Shown here one piece after another: positions 31,567 to 41,873 of a stretch of DNA of 64,000 bases. The stretch is from the NCBI RefSeq assembly GCF_014646915.1, contig NZ_BMOE01000016.1:4792-68791 (forward strand), read 5' to 3'. Position numbers and translations under genes: made by a program. Each line of letters begins with the position of its first letter. Positions within the stretch are counted from its first letter, which is position 1. The notes beneath the pieces were generated by a model. The model was not told the origin of the DNA, searched no databases, and was given only the letters and a program-made list of their open reading frames with translations. The stretch is from Deinococcus aquiradiocola (GTDB lineage Bacteria > Deinococcota > Deinococci > Deinococcales > Deinococcaceae).

Positions 31567-32061
31567 ATGAACAGAACGGCGCTCACGATTCTGGCCCTGA
31601 GTCTCACGCCCGCCCTCGCTGCCACCACGCCCGCCACCGCGCCCACCCCCGTCATCACGACCGTCACACCGGAACTGATGCTCGCCATCGTGCAGGGCGC
31701 CGGATACGCCGCCAAGCTCGACAAGACCGGCGACAACCCGGAAATCACCATCACCCGTAAGGGCCTGGTCGACATCTACCTCAACCTGCACGACTGCAAG
31801 ACCGGCAGCTGCACCGAGACGGACGTGTACACGTACTACTCCGCCGACGACCTCGACACCCCGCCCGAGGAGAGCGACATCTCCGACTGGAACAGCAAGC
31901 ACTACACCCAGGCGTACATCGACAGCGGCGACGACGACAGTGTCAACCTCGACAGCCTGTACATGTTCAAGGGCGGCTTCACCAAGGCCAACTTCCTGAA
32001 CTTCCTGAACACCTTCAAGAAGGACGCCGACAGCTTCGACAAGATGCTCAAAGGCAGGTAA
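31567..32061 (+). CDS. Secreted YbjN-domain protein
   Basis: 164 aa with a signal peptide (TALTILALSLTPALAA). The mature part has the YbjN pattern: TPELMLAIVQGAGYAAKLDKTGDNPEITITRKG (residues ~34-66), then FTKANFLNFLNTFKKDADSFDKML at the end. A Cys pair (CKTGSC) could form a disulfide. Function unknown; members are linked to sensory transduction or stress. TAGCAT five nt before the ATG makes it leaderless, and a very strong terminator follows. Monocistronic. Confidence 0.75.
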   Translation: MNRTALTILALSLTPALAATTPATAPTPVITTVTPELMLAIVQGAGYAAKLDKTGDNPEITITRKGLVDIYLNLHDCKTGSCTETDVYTYYSADDLDTPPEESDISDWNSKHYTQAYIDSGDDDSVNLDSLYMFKGGFTKANFLNFLNTFKKDADSFDKMLKGR

Positions 32062-32114
32062 GCAGGCTGGCGTACAGGACGGAACTGCACGGCACGCCAG
32101 CGTGTCGGTGAGTG

Positions 32115-32146
32115 GGGGGGACGTGGCGTTCGGGCCACGTCCCCCC
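32115..32146 (+). terminator. Strong hairpin after the YbjN-domain gene
   Basis: GGGGGGACGTGGC (32115-32127) pairs exactly with GCCACGTCCCCCC (32134-32146), loop 6 nt. Confidence 0.8.
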
Positions 32147-32178
32147 GCTGTCCTGTGCCGGGCGGTCTACCATGGGGC

Positions 32179-33051
32179 ATGACCGTTCCCGTGTCGTCTC
32201 CACTGCGTTCCGCCGGGTGGCTGCTCTCGCGGCTGCAGGAGCCCGGCCTGGTCGTCCTCGATTGCCGTTTCGTGCTGACGCAGCCGGACGCCGGTGAGGC
32301 CGCGTACCGGGAGGGGCACGTGCCGGGCGCGGTGTACGCGCACCTGGAGCGCGACCTGAGCGGCCCGAAACGTCCGGGCGGGGCGGGGGGCCGTCACCCG
32401 CTGCCGGACCCGGGGGTGCTGGCGGACTGGCTGGGCGCGTCGGGCGTCACGCCGGGCAGCACGGTGATCGCGTACGACGACCCGACAGGCGGGCACGGGT
32501 TCTACGCGGCGCGCGCGTGGTGGCTGCTGCGCTGGCTGGGGTTCACGCGGGTGTTCGTGCTGGACGGCGGGCTGCCCGCGTACGTGCAGTCGGGCGGGAC
32601 GCTCACGCGGGACGTGCCGGTGCCCGCGCCGGGATACGTGACGCCGCACGTGCAGCCGGACTGGGTGGTGGACGCGGACGGCGTGCAGGGCCGCGCGCCC
32701 GGCACGCTGCTGATCGACTCGCGGGCCGCTCCGCGTTACCGGGGCGACGCGGAACCCATCGACCCGCGTGCCGGGCACGTGCCGGGCGCCGTGAACCGCG
32801 ACTGGGCAGGGTCCCTGGATGCGGGCGGCGGGTGGCGCGCCCCGGACGAGCAGGCGCGGCGGCTGGCGGTGGGGGACGCGCCCGTCATCGTGTACTGCGG
32901 GTCCGGCGTGAGCGGCGCGGCGAACCTGCTGGCCCTGTCGCTCGCGGGCCGCCCGCCCGGCCCGGACGTGCAGCTGTACGCCGGAAGCTGGAGCGACTGG
33001 TCGAGCGACCCCGCGAGGCCCGCCGAGGTCGGCGACCCGCACGCGCCCTGA
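32179..33051 (+). CDS. Sulfurtransferase (3-mercaptopyruvate-type rhodanese)
   Basis: 290 aa with two rhodanese domains. The active loop in domain 2 is [22 protein letters not shown] is the 3-mercaptopyruvate sulfurtransferase type, unlike the CRxxxR loop of the other enzyme at 13997. [15 protein letters not shown] and [11 protein letters not shown] are the matching CH2A-like motifs. It would pass sulfur from 3-mercaptopyruvate to thioredoxin or cyanide. Monocistronic, with no clear ribosome-binding site. Confidence 0.88.
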   Translation: MTVPVSSPLRSAGWLLSRLQEPGLVVLDCRFVLTQPDAGEAAYREGHVPGAVYAHLERDLSGPKRPGGAGGRHPLPDPGVLADWLGASGVTPGSTVIAYDDPTGGHGFYAARAWWLLRWLGFTRVFVLDGGLPAYVQSGGTLTRDVPVPAPGYVTPHVQPDWVVDADGVQGRAPGTLLIDSRAAPRYRGDAEPIDPRAGHVPGAVNRDWAGSLDAGGGWRAPDEQARRLAVGDAPVIVYCGSGVSGAANLLALSLAGRPPGPDVQLYAGSWSDWSSDPARPAEVGDPHAP

Positions 33052-33109
33052 CGCACCGCGCGGTCACGCACGCCGGGCCGCGCCGCAGGGTGGTATCCTC
33101 CTTCCCGAA

Positions 33110-33856
33110 ATGCTGACGCCCGTCTCCCGCTCCCGCCCCCAGCCCGGCCACCTGTACGACGTGGCGGTCGTCGGGGCGGGCCTCGCCGGCTGCGAACTCG
33201 CGTTCCGGCTCGCGCAGGGCGGTCAGGACGTGCTGCTCGTCTCACAGGCCCTCGACCACCTCGGGAACCTGTACGCGCCCACCGTGCAGGACGCCGCCTT
33301 CCCGGACGGCACCCTCTTCGCGGACGTGGCCGCCAGCATCCTGCCCGGCACGGACGGCTGGGTGTTCCACCGCGCCCTCAAGGCCCGCCTGGAAGGCACG
33401 AGCGGCATTCACCTCCTGCAGAGCTGCGTGACCGCGCTCGACGAGGACGAGCAGGACGGCACCGTCACCCTCTCCACCTGGGAAGGACCGCCGCTGCGTG
33501 CCCGCCGCACCGTCCTCGCCGTGGGCGCCTTCCTCAAGGCGCGCCTCCTGGTGGGAAGCGGCATGGAGGACGCCGGACGCCTCAGCGAGGTCGCGTACGA
33601 CTTCCTGGCCGACGACCTCGCCGCGCGCGGCGTGTGGCTGCAGCCCGCCGAGCGCGCCACGCAGGACCTCGACCCGCCGTACGAGGTGCGCTTCCTGACC
33701 GTCCCGCAGGCCGAACTCGACGGGTTCCGCCTGCGCCGCAGCGACCACGTGTACGCCCTCGGGCAGATGACGGGCGGCCCGCACTCGTACGCCACCGTCC
33801 TCACGGCCGCCGCGCAGCTCGCCGCCGAACTCCTGCACGACCCACACACCCCATGA
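33110..33856 (+). CDS. GidA/TrmFO-like FAD-dependent oxidoreductase (short)
   Basis: 248 aa. The FAD-binding loop is VAVVGAGLAGCELAFRLAQGG, and VSQALDHLGNL and TVLAVGAFLKARLLVG match the MnmG/TrmFO family. It is less than half the length of MnmG and lacks its tRNA-binding domains. The C-terminal GQMTGGPHSYATVLTAAAQLA resembles the last FAD contact of the family. Its stop overlaps trmB (ATGA), which supports a tRNA-modification role, but the reaction is unknown. Confidence 0.75.
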   Translation: MLTPVSRSRPQPGHLYDVAVVGAGLAGCELAFRLAQGGQDVLLVSQALDHLGNLYAPTVQDAAFPDGTLFADVAASILPGTDGWVFHRALKARLEGTSGIHLLQSCVTALDEDEQDGTVTLSTWEGPPLRARRTVLAVGAFLKARLLVGSGMEDAGRLSEVAYDFLADDLAARGVWLQPAERATQDLDPPYEVRFLTVPQAELDGFRLRRSDHVYALGQMTGGPHSYATVLTAAAQLAAELLHDPHTP

Positions 33857-34836
33857 TCTACCAACTGTCAGACTTCCACTTCCCGGACACGCCCGCCCGC
33901 CTCTTCCCGGACACGCCGGACCGCCCCCTGTACCTGGAGATCGGTTTCGGGGACGGCCGCTTCTGGCCGCACCACGCCGCGACCTTCCCGCAGGCCCCCA
34001 ACTACCTGGGCGTCGAACTGTCCGGCGCGAGCCTGCAGAAAGCGAACGCGCGCCTGAACCGCAGCGGCCTCACGAACGCGCACCTCAGCAAACTGCCCGC
34101 GCTCGTCATGCTGGACGCCGTGATTCCCGAAGCGAGCCTGGACGGTATCATCGTGAACTTCCCCGACCCCTGGCCGAAAAAGGACCACCTCGACCAGCGC
34201 CTGCTGCGCGCCCCGTTCTTCCGGCTCGCCGCGAGCCGACTCAGGCCGGGCGGCGCGGTCCTCTTCACCACCGACCACGAGGAGTACTTCGAGTTCGCGT
34301 GCCGCGAGGCCGAACAGAGCGGCGTGATGCGCACCGAGCTGCGCGACCCGCCGCCCGCCGCACTCGAAACGAAGTACGCCCTGAAATGGCGTGAACTGGG
34401 CATCGGCGCGCAGCACGCGCGCTTCGTGCCGACCGCCGACCCGCACGCCCTCGCCGCGACCCTGCCGCGACCGGACATCCGCGCGCTGCCCCTGGAGGAC
34501 CAAGCCTTGCCGCACGCCATCGTGACCCTGCCCGATCCCTTCGACCTCACGGACTTCGAGAAGGGTGCCGTGCGCGGCCCCGGCCACACCGTCGTCCTGC
34601 TCGACGCGTACCGCAGCCTGCGCCGCCACGAGTACACCGTCCTCGCGCACGTCGAGGAGGGCGAACTGACGCAGGAGGTCCTGGTCGGCATCACGCCGCG
34701 CGCCGACGGGTCCACCCTGGTGCGCCTCGCGAAGTTCGGCGGGCCGATCATCACGACCGGCGTGAAGGCCGCCGTGGCCGCCGTCACCGCCGAACTCGTC
34801 AAACGCGGCGCGGTCATCACTCACCTCGGGTACTGA
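33853..34836 (+). CDS. trmB: tRNA (guanine-N7-)-methyltransferase with C-terminal extension
   Basis: 327 aa. The N-terminal ~200 residues are TrmB: YLEIGFGDGRFWPHHAATFP (SAM site), NYLGVELSGASLQKA, and VNFPDPWPKKDHLDQRLL, the diagnostic NFPDPWPKK-xH motif. It makes m7G46 in tRNA. Standard TrmB is ~200-240 aa; here ~115 further residues (~215-327) with beta-rich segments follow, as in some Deinococcus-Thermus and Aquifex enzymes. Coupled to the preceding flavoprotein gene. Confidence 0.92.
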   Translation: MIYQLSDFHFPDTPARLFPDTPDRPLYLEIGFGDGRFWPHHAATFPQAPNYLGVELSGASLQKANARLNRSGLTNAHLSKLPALVMLDAVIPEASLDGIIVNFPDPWPKKDHLDQRLLRAPFFRLAASRLRPGGAVLFTTDHEEYFEFACREAEQSGVMRTELRDPPPAALETKYALKWRELGIGAQHARFVPTADPHALAATLPRPDIRALPLEDQALPHAIVTLPDPFDLTDFEKGAVRGPGHTVVLLDAYRSLRRHEYTVLAHVEEGELTQEVLVGITPRADGSTLVRLAKFGGPIITTGVKAAVAAVTAELVKRGAVITHLGY

Positions 34837-34854
34837 CCGACCGGAAGAATCAGG

Positions 34855-34901
34855 AGAGGAGACCCGGACCGTGCGGCACACGCCACGGTCTGGGCCTCTT
34901 C
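34855..34901. terminator. Bidirectional terminator between trmB and the deacetylase gene
   Basis: An imperfect long stem: AGAGGAGACCCGGACCGTG pairs with CACGGTCTGGGCCTCTT. It lies between two convergent stop codons. Confidence 0.7.
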
Positions 34902-34923
34902 CCTGTCGTCCTGTCCGGGGCGC

Positions 34924-36261
34924 TCAGGGCTGCGTGGTGTATGTCACGTCCACCGGGCCGAGCGCCGGGGCGGGCCGGGCGCGTGTGGGCGCTGGGCGGT
35001 GATCGTTCTGCGCGCCGGGCTTCACGAGGACGCCGACCGTGTCCAGCGTGATGTTGCGGGCGTCCGCGATCCGCAGGAACATCGGGAGGACCTGCAGCAT
35101 CTCGGGCGCGTTGTCGTGCAGCAGGACCACGCCGCCGCGCCGCAGGGTGCGCGTGTAGCGTTCCAGCAGGACGTTCACGCCGGGGTTCTGGAAGTCGCCG
35201 GGATCGTCCGTCCAGAAGACGGTGGTGAGGCCCAGGCCCTCCGCCGCGCGGAGTGTGGCGGGCGTGTAGTCGCCGCCCGGAGGCCGGAAGTACCGGACGG
35301 GTTTCCCGGTGATGCCCTGCAGCGTCTGGTCGGTGAGCGTCAGTTCCTGCTTCACGTCCGCGGGCGTCAGGGGCGGCAGGCGCACGTGGTGGAAGGTGTG
35401 GTTGCCGATCTCATGCCCCTGTTCCGCCATGTCCCGGATGAAGTACGGGTACGCGCGCGCGTTGCGGCCGATCACGAAGAACGTGGCGTGCACGCCCGCG
35501 CGGCGCAGCGTGTCCAGCACCAGCGGTTCGTACATGGGGTGCGGTGCGTCGTCGAAGGTCAGTGCGGCGAGGCTCTCGCGGCTGCTGCCGTGGTACAGCA
35601 GGCCGCCCTGCACGCCGCCCAGCACCTTCGCGGTGGTGTGGTGCACGGCGTCGGCGGCCTTGTCGGCCACGGACCCCAGAAAGTTCACGGTCAGTTCCCG
35701 CACGCGGTCCGGGGCGCGAAGGGGGGGCGTGGCGGGCGTGGTGCTCACCCACGCGCGCTCGTACGTGCCCTGCCCGGCCGTCCACGCGAGGAAGTCGTTC
35801 AGGCGGTCGCGCGGCACGCTGGCCGTCAGCAGGGGCGACGGTCCGCCGAACCCGCCGTACGTGCCCTTGTCGTACACGCTGACGTCCACCTCGTCCAGCT
35901 GCGCGCGCGCGGCGAGCACGCGGCGCGCCACGGCGCCCGCCACGGCCCGCGCGCACGATTGTTCCGGCTGTTCGAGCGTCACGACGGCGCCCGCCACCTC
36001 GATGTGCCCGTTGCTGAGGTACTCGACCTTCTGCACTTCCGGCATGTTCGGGTCGAGCGTGAGCTGCGGGATGCGCGGCGCGGCCAGCGTGCCCGGCGCG
36101 ACCGGCTGCACCTGCCCCGGCACGCTGGCGGGCCGGGCGGGAACACTGGCGGGCGTGACCTGCAGGGCGCGCAGGGCCGTGGGTTTCTGCACGCTCGCCT
36201 GCGCGGGCAGACTGGCGGCCAGCAGCAGGGCGAGCAGGAGGGGAGTGGGACGCACGTTCAC
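34924..36261 (-). CDS. Secreted polysaccharide deacetylase with long N-terminal region
   Basis: 445 aa with a signal peptide ([18 protein letters not shown]). Residues ~45-215 form an exported region of unknown fold (EVSLxx type strands; one Cys). The NodB domain (~225-420) is complete: [44 protein letters not shown] and VVLLHDN. It should deacetylate peptidoglycan or another glycan. GTG start chosen because TAGACT lies seven nt upstream (leaderless) and the signal peptide begins there. Confidence 0.85.
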   Translation of the reverse strand: MNVRPTPLLLALLLAASLPAQASVQKPTALRALQVTPASVPARPASVPGQVQPVAPGTLAAPRIPQLTLDPNMPEVQKVEYLSNGHIEVAGAVVTLEQPEQSCARAVAGAVARRVLAARAQLDEVDVSVYDKGTYGGFGGPSPLLTASVPRDRLNDFLAWTAGQGTYERAWVSTTPATPPLRAPDRVRELTVNFLGSVADKAADAVHHTTAKVLGGVQGGLLYHGSSRESLAALTFDDAPHPMYEPLVLDTLRRAGVHATFFVIGRNARAYPYFIRDMAEQGHEIGNHTFHHVRLPPLTPADVKQELTLTDQTLQGITGKPVRYFRPPGGDYTPATLRAAEGLGLTTVFWTDDPGDFQNPGVNVLLERYTRTLRRGGVVLLHDNAPEMLQVLPMFLRIADARNITLDTVGVLVKPGAQNDHRPAPTRARPAPALGPVDVTYTTQP

Positions 36262-36328
36262 GTTCAGCAGTCTACCGGGCCGCCTGTCGGCAGATGACCC
36301 GGCCACGCGCGGGTGACGGCTCCCCGGT

Positions 36329-37396
36329 TCAGGAGCCACTCCCGCCCGCCTGTTTCTTCATGGCGGCCATCACGGTCTGCATGCCGCTCGGCACGTGCCC
36401 CTGCGCGGTGTACAGCGCGTTCGCCTTCAGGTAGTCGCTGCGGGCCTGCGCCGCCAGCCCCTGGCGTTCCAGCACGTGCCCGAGCACGTACACGGCCAGC
36501 GCGTTCTGCGGGTCCTCCTGCACGGCCCGCGTGAGGTACAGCGCGCTCTGCTTCAGGCCGTCCGGGGTGGCCCTGCCGACGCCGGTGCCCATGAAGCCCC
36601 CGCGCGCCCGTTCGCCACGGTAGTAGTCGAACTGCGACTGCAGGTACGTCAGGCTGAGCGGCGCGGCGTCCTTCACGGCGAGCGTGCCGCCCGTGCCGCT
36701 CAGCGTGTACCGGCCGATGGTGTCGTCTGCCGCGTATGTGGGCTTCACGAAGCGGTACCCCTGCGCCGTGCGTACCAGCAGGCCCTGGTGATGCACGAAC
36801 GGCGTGGGGTCGGACGCGTCCACCAGCAGGTCCTGCCCGCTGCTCAGGCGGACGGTCGCGACGACGTGACCGAGGTTGCTCTGCTGCCCCTGCGGGTTCG
36901 CCCACACCATCACGGCGCCCGCCTGCATGCCCGCGCGCTGCAGCAGGCCCGCGATGATGAACGACTGCGCGAGGCACTGCCGCTGCCCGCTGCCCGCCAC
37001 GTTCGCCAGTTCGTACCCGCGCTCCAGGCTGAATTTCGGGACGGCCTTCTTCACGAAGCGGTGTGCCCAGGAGGCCGTGTCGCGCTCCAGCTGAACGCGC
37101 GCGTCGCCTTTCGCGGCGCGCAGTTCGGCCGCGCGGGCGTCCAGCGCGGCCGTGAGCGTGTCGCCTGCGCCGAGCTTCACGCCCGCGCCCTTGTACGCGC
37201 CTGCCAGCCAGTCCTCGAAGGTGCCCTGCAGGCCGACCGTGCGGTACGACGTGCGCGCCACGTCCGCGAAGGCGGGGCCGCCGTACCGCAGGTCCGGTCC
37301 GACCTGCGCGGACGGGGCAGGGGAAGAGGACGCCGCCTGGACGCTCAGCAGGGCGGTGAGGATCAGCGGAACGGCAGTGATGACTCTGAACTTCAC
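36329..37396 (-). CDS. Secreted transglutaminase-like protein with TPR
   Basis: 355 aa with a signal peptide ([20 protein letters not shown]). The middle (~115-210) has [21 protein letters not shown] and [21 protein letters not shown], i.e. the Cys-His-Asp order of transglutaminase-like/papain-type domains. The end (~285-345) is a TPR pair ([36 protein letters not shown]). Role unknown. GTG start set by GGAGG eight nt upstream; TPR and secretion suggest an envelope assembly role. Confidence 0.75.
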   Translation of the reverse strand: MKFRVITAVPLILTALLSVQAASSSPAPSAQVGPDLRYGGPAFADVARTSYRTVGLQGTFEDWLAGAYKGAGVKLGAGDTLTAALDARAAELRAAKGDARVQLERDTASWAHRFVKKAVPKFSLERGYELANVAGSGQRQCLAQSFIIAGLLQRAGMQAGAVMVWANPQGQQSNLGHVVATVRLSSGQDLLVDASDPTPFVHHQGLLVRTAQGYRFVKPTYAADDTIGRYTLSGTGGTLAVKDAAPLSLTYLQSQFDYYRGERARGGFMGTGVGRATPDGLKQSALYLTRAVQEDPQNALAVYVLGHVLERQGLAAQARSDYLKANALYTAQGHVPSGMQTVMAAMKKQAGGSGS

Positions 37397-37547
37397 GGCA
37401 TACCTCCCGGACGCCCGCGCGGCGGGCCGTCCCTGTACCGGCAGGCTAGGACGGGCAGGTAAAGGGACGGTAAGCCGCGCATGCAGGTTCATACGCAACA
37501 GCACGGCGCCCCACCGTGCAGCTCCCGCACGTCACACCTTCCCCGCG

Positions 37548-38738
37548 TCACAGCTTCCAGGTCCAGCCGCGCCGAGCGAGCGCCCACAGCACCACCCACA
37601 CCGCCGCGATGTAGCCCAGGGTGTACAGCCACCCGCCTCCCCACACGCCGAAGTGCGAGCGCGCCAGGGACAGCAGCGCGTCCCGGATCGGCATGGCCTT
37701 CCCGGCCCACGTCACGTTCCAGTCCATCAGCACCCACACCTTGAACAGGATGGGCGCCACGTACGCGAACAGCGAGTTGCGGCCCGGCACGGTCAGCGGC
37801 GACAGCAGCCGCGTGCCCACGCCCGCCCAGCGGCCCCCGCCGTCCGCGAGCAGCCAGAACGCCAGCATCCCGAGCGTCGCGAGGCCCGCCGTGTACACCA
37901 CGTAACTCGGCGTCCACACGGCCTTGTTGAACTCCAGGTGCTGCGCCCACAGCCACCCGCACGCCGTCATCACGCTCCCGGCCGTCAGCAGCAGCAGCGG
38001 GGCGGCCCGGCTGCGGTCCCGGAGCGGCTGCGCGACCACGCTGCCCAGCAGCACGAGCGCCGTGGTCGGCACGACCGAGATCAGGCCCCGCAGGCCCCAC
38101 GGGCCGAGCAGCACGTCGTTCAGGACCTTCACGGGGTTCGCGTCCGGCGTGAACACGCCCGCCTGCCCGCCCACCGGGAACACGTTCAGGAACACGTCGT
38201 ACCCCACGAGCAGCGCGGCCGCGACCGCCACGCGCCACCACACCCCGAGCAGGCTGATCACGCCGCCCGTGAAGCTCGCCAGCGCGATCAGCTGCAGCAC
38301 GCCCAGCCCCAGCGTGAAGGTGTGCTCGGCGGCGCTCGTGACGACGCAGCCCACCAGGTACAGCAGCACCGTGCGTCCCGCGAGCTTGCGCACGAGCCGC
38401 GCGCCGCTCAGCCCGGACCGCTGCGCGGCCGCCAGCGAGAACGGCAGGGCCGCGCCCGCGCAGAACAGGAACCACGGGAACACCAGGTCCGTGAGCGTCA
38501 GTCCGGCCCCCCACGGCGCGTGCTGCAGCTGCCGGGGCGTCAGGGTGTCGAGCGCGACGTTGTTCACGAGCAGCATCAGCAGGATCGTCAGGCCGCGCCA
38601 CGCGTCCAGCGCCGACAGCCGCGCCACGCGCACGGCCGTTCCCTGCGGCGTCACGGTGAGCGCCGGGTCGGGCGTGGCCGCGCCGGGGGGAACGGGGGAG
38701 CCCGGTGAGGGCGCAGGGGAAGGCATGGGCACGCTCAT
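37548..38738 (-). CDS. HGSNAT/DUF5009-like membrane acyltransferase
   Basis: 396 aa with about 10 membrane helices. [21 protein letters not shown] is the family's first-helix motif, and [19 protein letters not shown] the second (heparan-alpha-glucosaminide N-acetyltransferase type). [18 protein letters not shown] is the C-terminal signature. It probably transfers an acetyl group across the membrane onto a sugar, the opposite of the nearby deacetylases. The first 40 residues are Pro-rich; the ATG at 38738 is one of several possible starts. Confidence 0.78.
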   Translation of the reverse strand: MSVPMPSPAPSPGSPVPPGAATPDPALTVTPQGTAVRVARLSALDAWRGLTILLMLLVNNVALDTLTPRQLQHAPWGAGLTLTDLVFPWFLFCAGAALPFSLAAAQRSGLSGARLVRKLAGRTVLLYLVGCVVTSAAEHTFTLGLGVLQLIALASFTGGVISLLGVWWRVAVAAALLVGYDVFLNVFPVGGQAGVFTPDANPVKVLNDVLLGPWGLRGLISVVPTTALVLLGSVVAQPLRDRSRAAPLLLLTAGSVMTACGWLWAQHLEFNKAVWTPSYVVYTAGLATLGMLAFWLLADGGGRWAGVGTRLLSPLTVPGRNSLFAYVAPILFKVWVLMDWNVTWAGKAMPIRDALLSLARSHFGVWGGGWLYTLGYIAAVWVVLWALARRGWTWKL

Positions 38739-38833
38739 GCCCCAGCGTCGCGCCACGTCATGACACACCGGTATAACCCACCTTCAGGGAACGCTGAGAC
38801 GCGGCCCGGCACCCCAGGCACGACAGAAGCGGA

Positions 38834-38876
38834 CAGGGCGGGGAAGAGGAGACGCCGCTCCACCTTCCCCGCCCTG
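38834..38876 (-). terminator. Terminator of the cyclophilin gene
   Basis: CAGGGCGGGGAAG (38834-38846) pairs exactly with CTTCCCCGCCCTG (38864-38876), 35 nt beyond the stop on the minus strand. Confidence 0.75.
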
Positions 38877-38910
38877 CCCGTGCCCGGCCGTCCTGGCCGG
38901 GGCTCAGTGC

Positions 38911-39474
38911 TTACTTCTCGACGACGTACGCCTTCTCGATCACGTCGGGCGTGCCGGGGTAACCGGGGTTGATGCGCGTGATGCGGTCCAGCACGTCCTG
39001 ACCTTCAATGACGCGGCCGAACACGGTGTGGCGCCCGTCGAGGTGCGGGGTGGGCACGAAGGTGATGAAGATCTGGCTGCCGTTGGTGTTCGGGCCGGCG
39101 TTCGCCATGCTGAGCACGCCCTTGCGGTCGTGACGCTTGCTCGTCACCTCGTCCTCGAAGCGGTAGCCGGGGCCGCCACGGCCGGTGCCGGTCGGGTCGC
39201 CCGTCTGCGCCATGAAGTCCTCCAGCACGCGGTGGAAGACGATGCCGTCGTAGTAGTGGTGGCGCAGCAGGTACACGAAGTTGTTGACCGTGACGGGCAC
39301 CTCGTCGGCGTCCAGTTCGACGACCAGGCGGCCCTTGCTGGTCTCCAGCACCGCGAGGTACTGCTTGCCGGGCTCGATGCCGTCACCGAGTTCCGGCGCT
39401 TTCGGGAACTCGGTCACGCGCGCGCTCGTGAGTTCGGGCGTCAGGGTGTAACCGTCGGGGATGTAGGTATCCAT
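38911..39474 (-). CDS. Cyclophilin-type peptidyl-prolyl isomerase
   Basis: 187 aa. A 45-residue N-terminal part precedes the cyclophilin fold: [54 protein letters not shown]. The catalytic Arg is in FHRV. No signal peptide, so cytoplasmic proline isomerase. TACAAT six nt before the ATG gives a leaderless start; single gene. Confidence 0.92.
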   Translation of the reverse strand: MDTYIPDGYTLTPELTSARVTEFPKAPELGDGIEPGKQYLAVLETSKGRLVVELDADEVPVTVNNFVYLLRHHYYDGIVFHRVLEDFMAQTGDPTGTGRGGPGYRFEDEVTSKRHDRKGVLSMANAGPNTNGSQIFITFVPTPHLDGRHTVFGRVIEGQDVLDRITRINPGYPGTPDVIEKAYVVEK

Positions 39475-39573
39475 ACCCGTATTGTAGTGTGCCCACTGCG
39501 GGACACCCGCCACTTCGCGCGGCGCGCCCGCCGGGAGAGGACCGTGCGCCGCGCCTGCCGGTATAGTTCCTGG

Positions 39574-40545
39574 ATGGTCCGTTCGCCCGCCCACCGTCGT
39601 CACGCGCTGGGGATCGCGCTGCTGCTCATTGTCACGACCGTCTGGGGGAGCACCTTCGCGGTCGTCAAGAACGCCACGGACGCCCTGCATCCCGCCACCC
39701 TGATCCTGTGGCGGTTCCTGGTGGGGACCGTGTGCCTGCTGCCGCTGTTCCTGTGGCGCGGCGCGGCTGGGGGGGGCGCGCCCGTCACGTCCGGCACGGC
39801 GGGCAGGCCGCGCCGACTGTGGCTGGACGGCCTGACGCTCGGCGCGTGGCTGATCGCCGGGTACGGCACGCAGACCATCGCGCTCGCCACCACGAGTGCG
39901 AACCGCGCGGCGTTCATCACGGCGCTCAGCGTGGTGCTCGTGCCGCTGTGGCAGGGGCTGGTGGCGCGCCGCCGCCTGCCCGCGCCGCTGTGGGTGGCGG
40001 TGCTGCTGGCCGTGGCGGGCCTGGCCCTGCTGAGCTGGGAGGGGGGCGCGCTGGTGTCGGGGGACGTGTGGGCGCTCGCGTGCGCCGTGACGTACGCGGG
40101 CTTCATCCTGAGTCTGGAGGGCACGTCGCGGCATCACGCGGCCCTGCCGTTCACGCTGGTGCAGCTGGCGTGGGTGACGCTGCTGGCGCTGGCGTGGGCG
40201 CTGCTGGCGGGCGCGCCGCTGCTGCCCGCGCCGGGCAGCTGGGGGCCGCTGCTGTACCTGGGGGCGGCCGCGACCGCCGTGACGACGCTGCTGCAGACGC
40301 TGGGGCAGCGCTGGGTGAGTGCGGCGGAGGCGAGCGTGATCTACGCGCTGGAGCCGGTGAGTGCCAGCATCTTCAGTTATTTCCTGCTGGGCGAGCGCGT
40401 GTTCCTGCGGGGCCTGCTGGGCGGCGCGATGGTGGTGGGCGCGACGGTCCTCAGTCAGTTCGGCGTGCCCCCGGTGCCGCAGGACGCACTCCCGGAGGGT
40501 GAGGGCGGGGACGCTAGCGGGTCAGGGACGCGAGCAGCACGCTGA
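39574..40545 (+). CDS. DMT-superfamily (EamA) transporter
   Basis: 323 aa, about 10 membrane helices in two EamA repeats ([20 protein letters not shown] starts the first; [21 protein letters not shown] ends the second). A metabolite exporter of unknown substrate. TATAGT six nt before the ATG (leaderless). The C-terminal tail overlaps the PepSY gene tail-to-tail by 32 nt. Confidence 0.85.
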   Translation: MVRSPAHRRHALGIALLLIVTTVWGSTFAVVKNATDALHPATLILWRFLVGTVCLLPLFLWRGAAGGGAPVTSGTAGRPRRLWLDGLTLGAWLIAGYGTQTIALATTSANRAAFITALSVVLVPLWQGLVARRRLPAPLWVAVLLAVAGLALLSWEGGALVSGDVWALACAVTYAGFILSLEGTSRHHAALPFTLVQLAWVTLLALAWALLAGAPLLPAPGSWGPLLYLGAAATAVTTLLQTLGQRWVSAAEASVIYALEPVSASIFSYFLLGERVFLRGLLGGAMVVGATVLSQFGVPPVPQDALPEGEGGDASGSGTRAAR

Positions 40546-41158
40546 CGGCCGCGCCGCCCGCCAGGGTCAGCAGGGCCGGACGCCTGTACTTCTTCAGGTA
40601 CAGCAGGATGCCGAGCCCGCTGAGCGACACCAGCAGCAGGAACACGCCGGACGCGTCGATCAGCCACGGCCACGCGCGTCCCGCGTCGCGGCCCCGGTGC
40701 AGGTCCCCGATCACGGCGAGCAGGCCGTCCGACTGTGCCGTGAGGTCGTAGCGGCCGTCCGGGCCGATCACGATGTCGGCGTGGTAGCCGGGCGCGCGGA
40801 AGCTGACGCTGGCCTCGCTCCCGTCCGCGCGGGCGTCGCTGGCGCGGCCGGACAGGTGATGCGTGGCCCGCAGGTACTCCGACACCCTGAACCAGTCGGG
40901 GTGCGCGGCACCTCCCCACCCGGCGGGCAGCGTGCCGTGCGCCTGCACGGTGCGGGACGGACTGACGGGCAGCCAGCCGGGGTGGTTGACGAGGATGCCG
41001 CTCAGCGCGAAGAACAGCGTGAGCATCAGCGACAGCATCGAGGTGTACACGTGCAGGGACCGCAGGGCCAGCTGCACGCGGACCTTCAGTGGCCGCTGCG
41101 CCGCCGGGCGGGCCGGGGCGGGCCGCGCGGACGCGGGGCGGGGGGGGAGGGTCGTCAC
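40514..41158 (-). CDS. PepSY-associated membrane protein
   Basis: 214 aa. TM helix [23 protein letters not shown] (~45-67), a periplasmic PepSY-like region (~75-170), and a second TM pair ([21 protein letters not shown]). This is the PepSY_TM arrangement often found with iron/flavin genes. GTG start five nt after the DUF2271 stop; third gene of an operon with DUF2271 and a binding protein. Confidence 0.82.
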   Translation of the reverse strand: MTTLPPRPASARPAPARPAAQRPLKVRVQLALRSLHVYTSMLSLMLTLFFALSGILVNHPGWLPVSPSRTVQAHGTLPAGWGGAAHPDWFRVSEYLRATHHLSGRASDARADGSEASVSFRAPGYHADIVIGPDGRYDLTAQSDGLLAVIGDLHRGRDAGRAWPWLIDASGVFLLLVSLSGLGILLYLKKYRRPALLTLAGGAAVSVLLASLTR

Positions 41159-41163
41159 GCGCT

Positions 41164-41781
41164 TCAGTTCCGGCGGCGCAGTTCGGCGGTCACGTCCGTC
41201 AGTTCGCCGTCGCTGTCCACGGCGATGCGGAAGGGCGACGCGCCGATCGTGAGCGGCTGCCGCACCCGGCCGTAGGGGCCGTCCTCGCGCGCCATCTCCA
41301 GGCACAGCACGTAGTTGCCCTGCGGGACCGGCTGGTGCCGGTCGCTCCGGCCGTCCCAGGTGACGGTGTAGTTCCCGGCGAGGCGGGTGGGGCTGCTGAC
41401 GGTCGAGACGAGGTCGGTGCTGTCGGTCGCGCGGCGCTTCTGCTCGCCGCGCCACCAGCGGCGCAGTTCCGCGAGGTACTTCTGCTTGCCGGGCGCGCTG
41501 CTCGCCCACAGGCTGAGGGTGCGGACGGGCGTGCCGCGCTCGTCCTCGATCCACACGGCCGCGTAGGGTCGGTTGTACCGCCCGCCGGGCGCCCGGAAGC
41601 TGAAGTTCACCGCGAGTTCCAGGCCGTCCGCCCAGGGCAAGGGGCGGGCGGGCGCGGCGCTCTGGGCGAGCAGGGGGGGCGCGACGCGGGACGCGACGGC
41701 GAGCGTGAGGGCGGCGCGGCCCAGTCGGGCGAGCAGGGTGCGGCGGGTGTGGAGGGTGTGGAGGGTGCGGTCGTGCGTCAT
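41164..41781 (-). CDS. DUF2271 secreted protein
   Basis: 205 aa. The N-terminus has paired arginines before a hydrophobic stretch (RRTLLARLGRAALTLAVASRVAPPLLAQS), residues ~13-41, consistent with a Tat-type or Sec signal. The mature part has the DUF2271 pattern PYAAVWIEDERGTPVRTLSLW and YTVTWDGRSDRHQPVPQG. The family is usually next to PepSY and ApbE-type flavin genes. GAGG just before the ATG is the ribosome-binding site. Confidence 0.82.
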   Translation of the reverse strand: MTHDRTLHTLHTRRTLLARLGRAALTLAVASRVAPPLLAQSAAPARPLPWADGLELAVNFSFRAPGGRYNRPYAAVWIEDERGTPVRTLSLWASSAPGKQKYLAELRRWWRGEQKRRATDSTDLVSTVSSPTRLAGNYTVTWDGRSDRHQPVPQGNYVLCLEMAREDGPYGRVRQPLTIGASPFRIAVDSDGELTDVTAELRRRN

Positions 41782-41873
41782 CTGAACCTCTGTGCGGGCG
41801 TGGGGAAGAAGTGGTGGTGGCGGGCGGCCGGGCCTGGCGTCGCGGCTGGCGTGGTCGGCAGGTCTGGGGGCGC

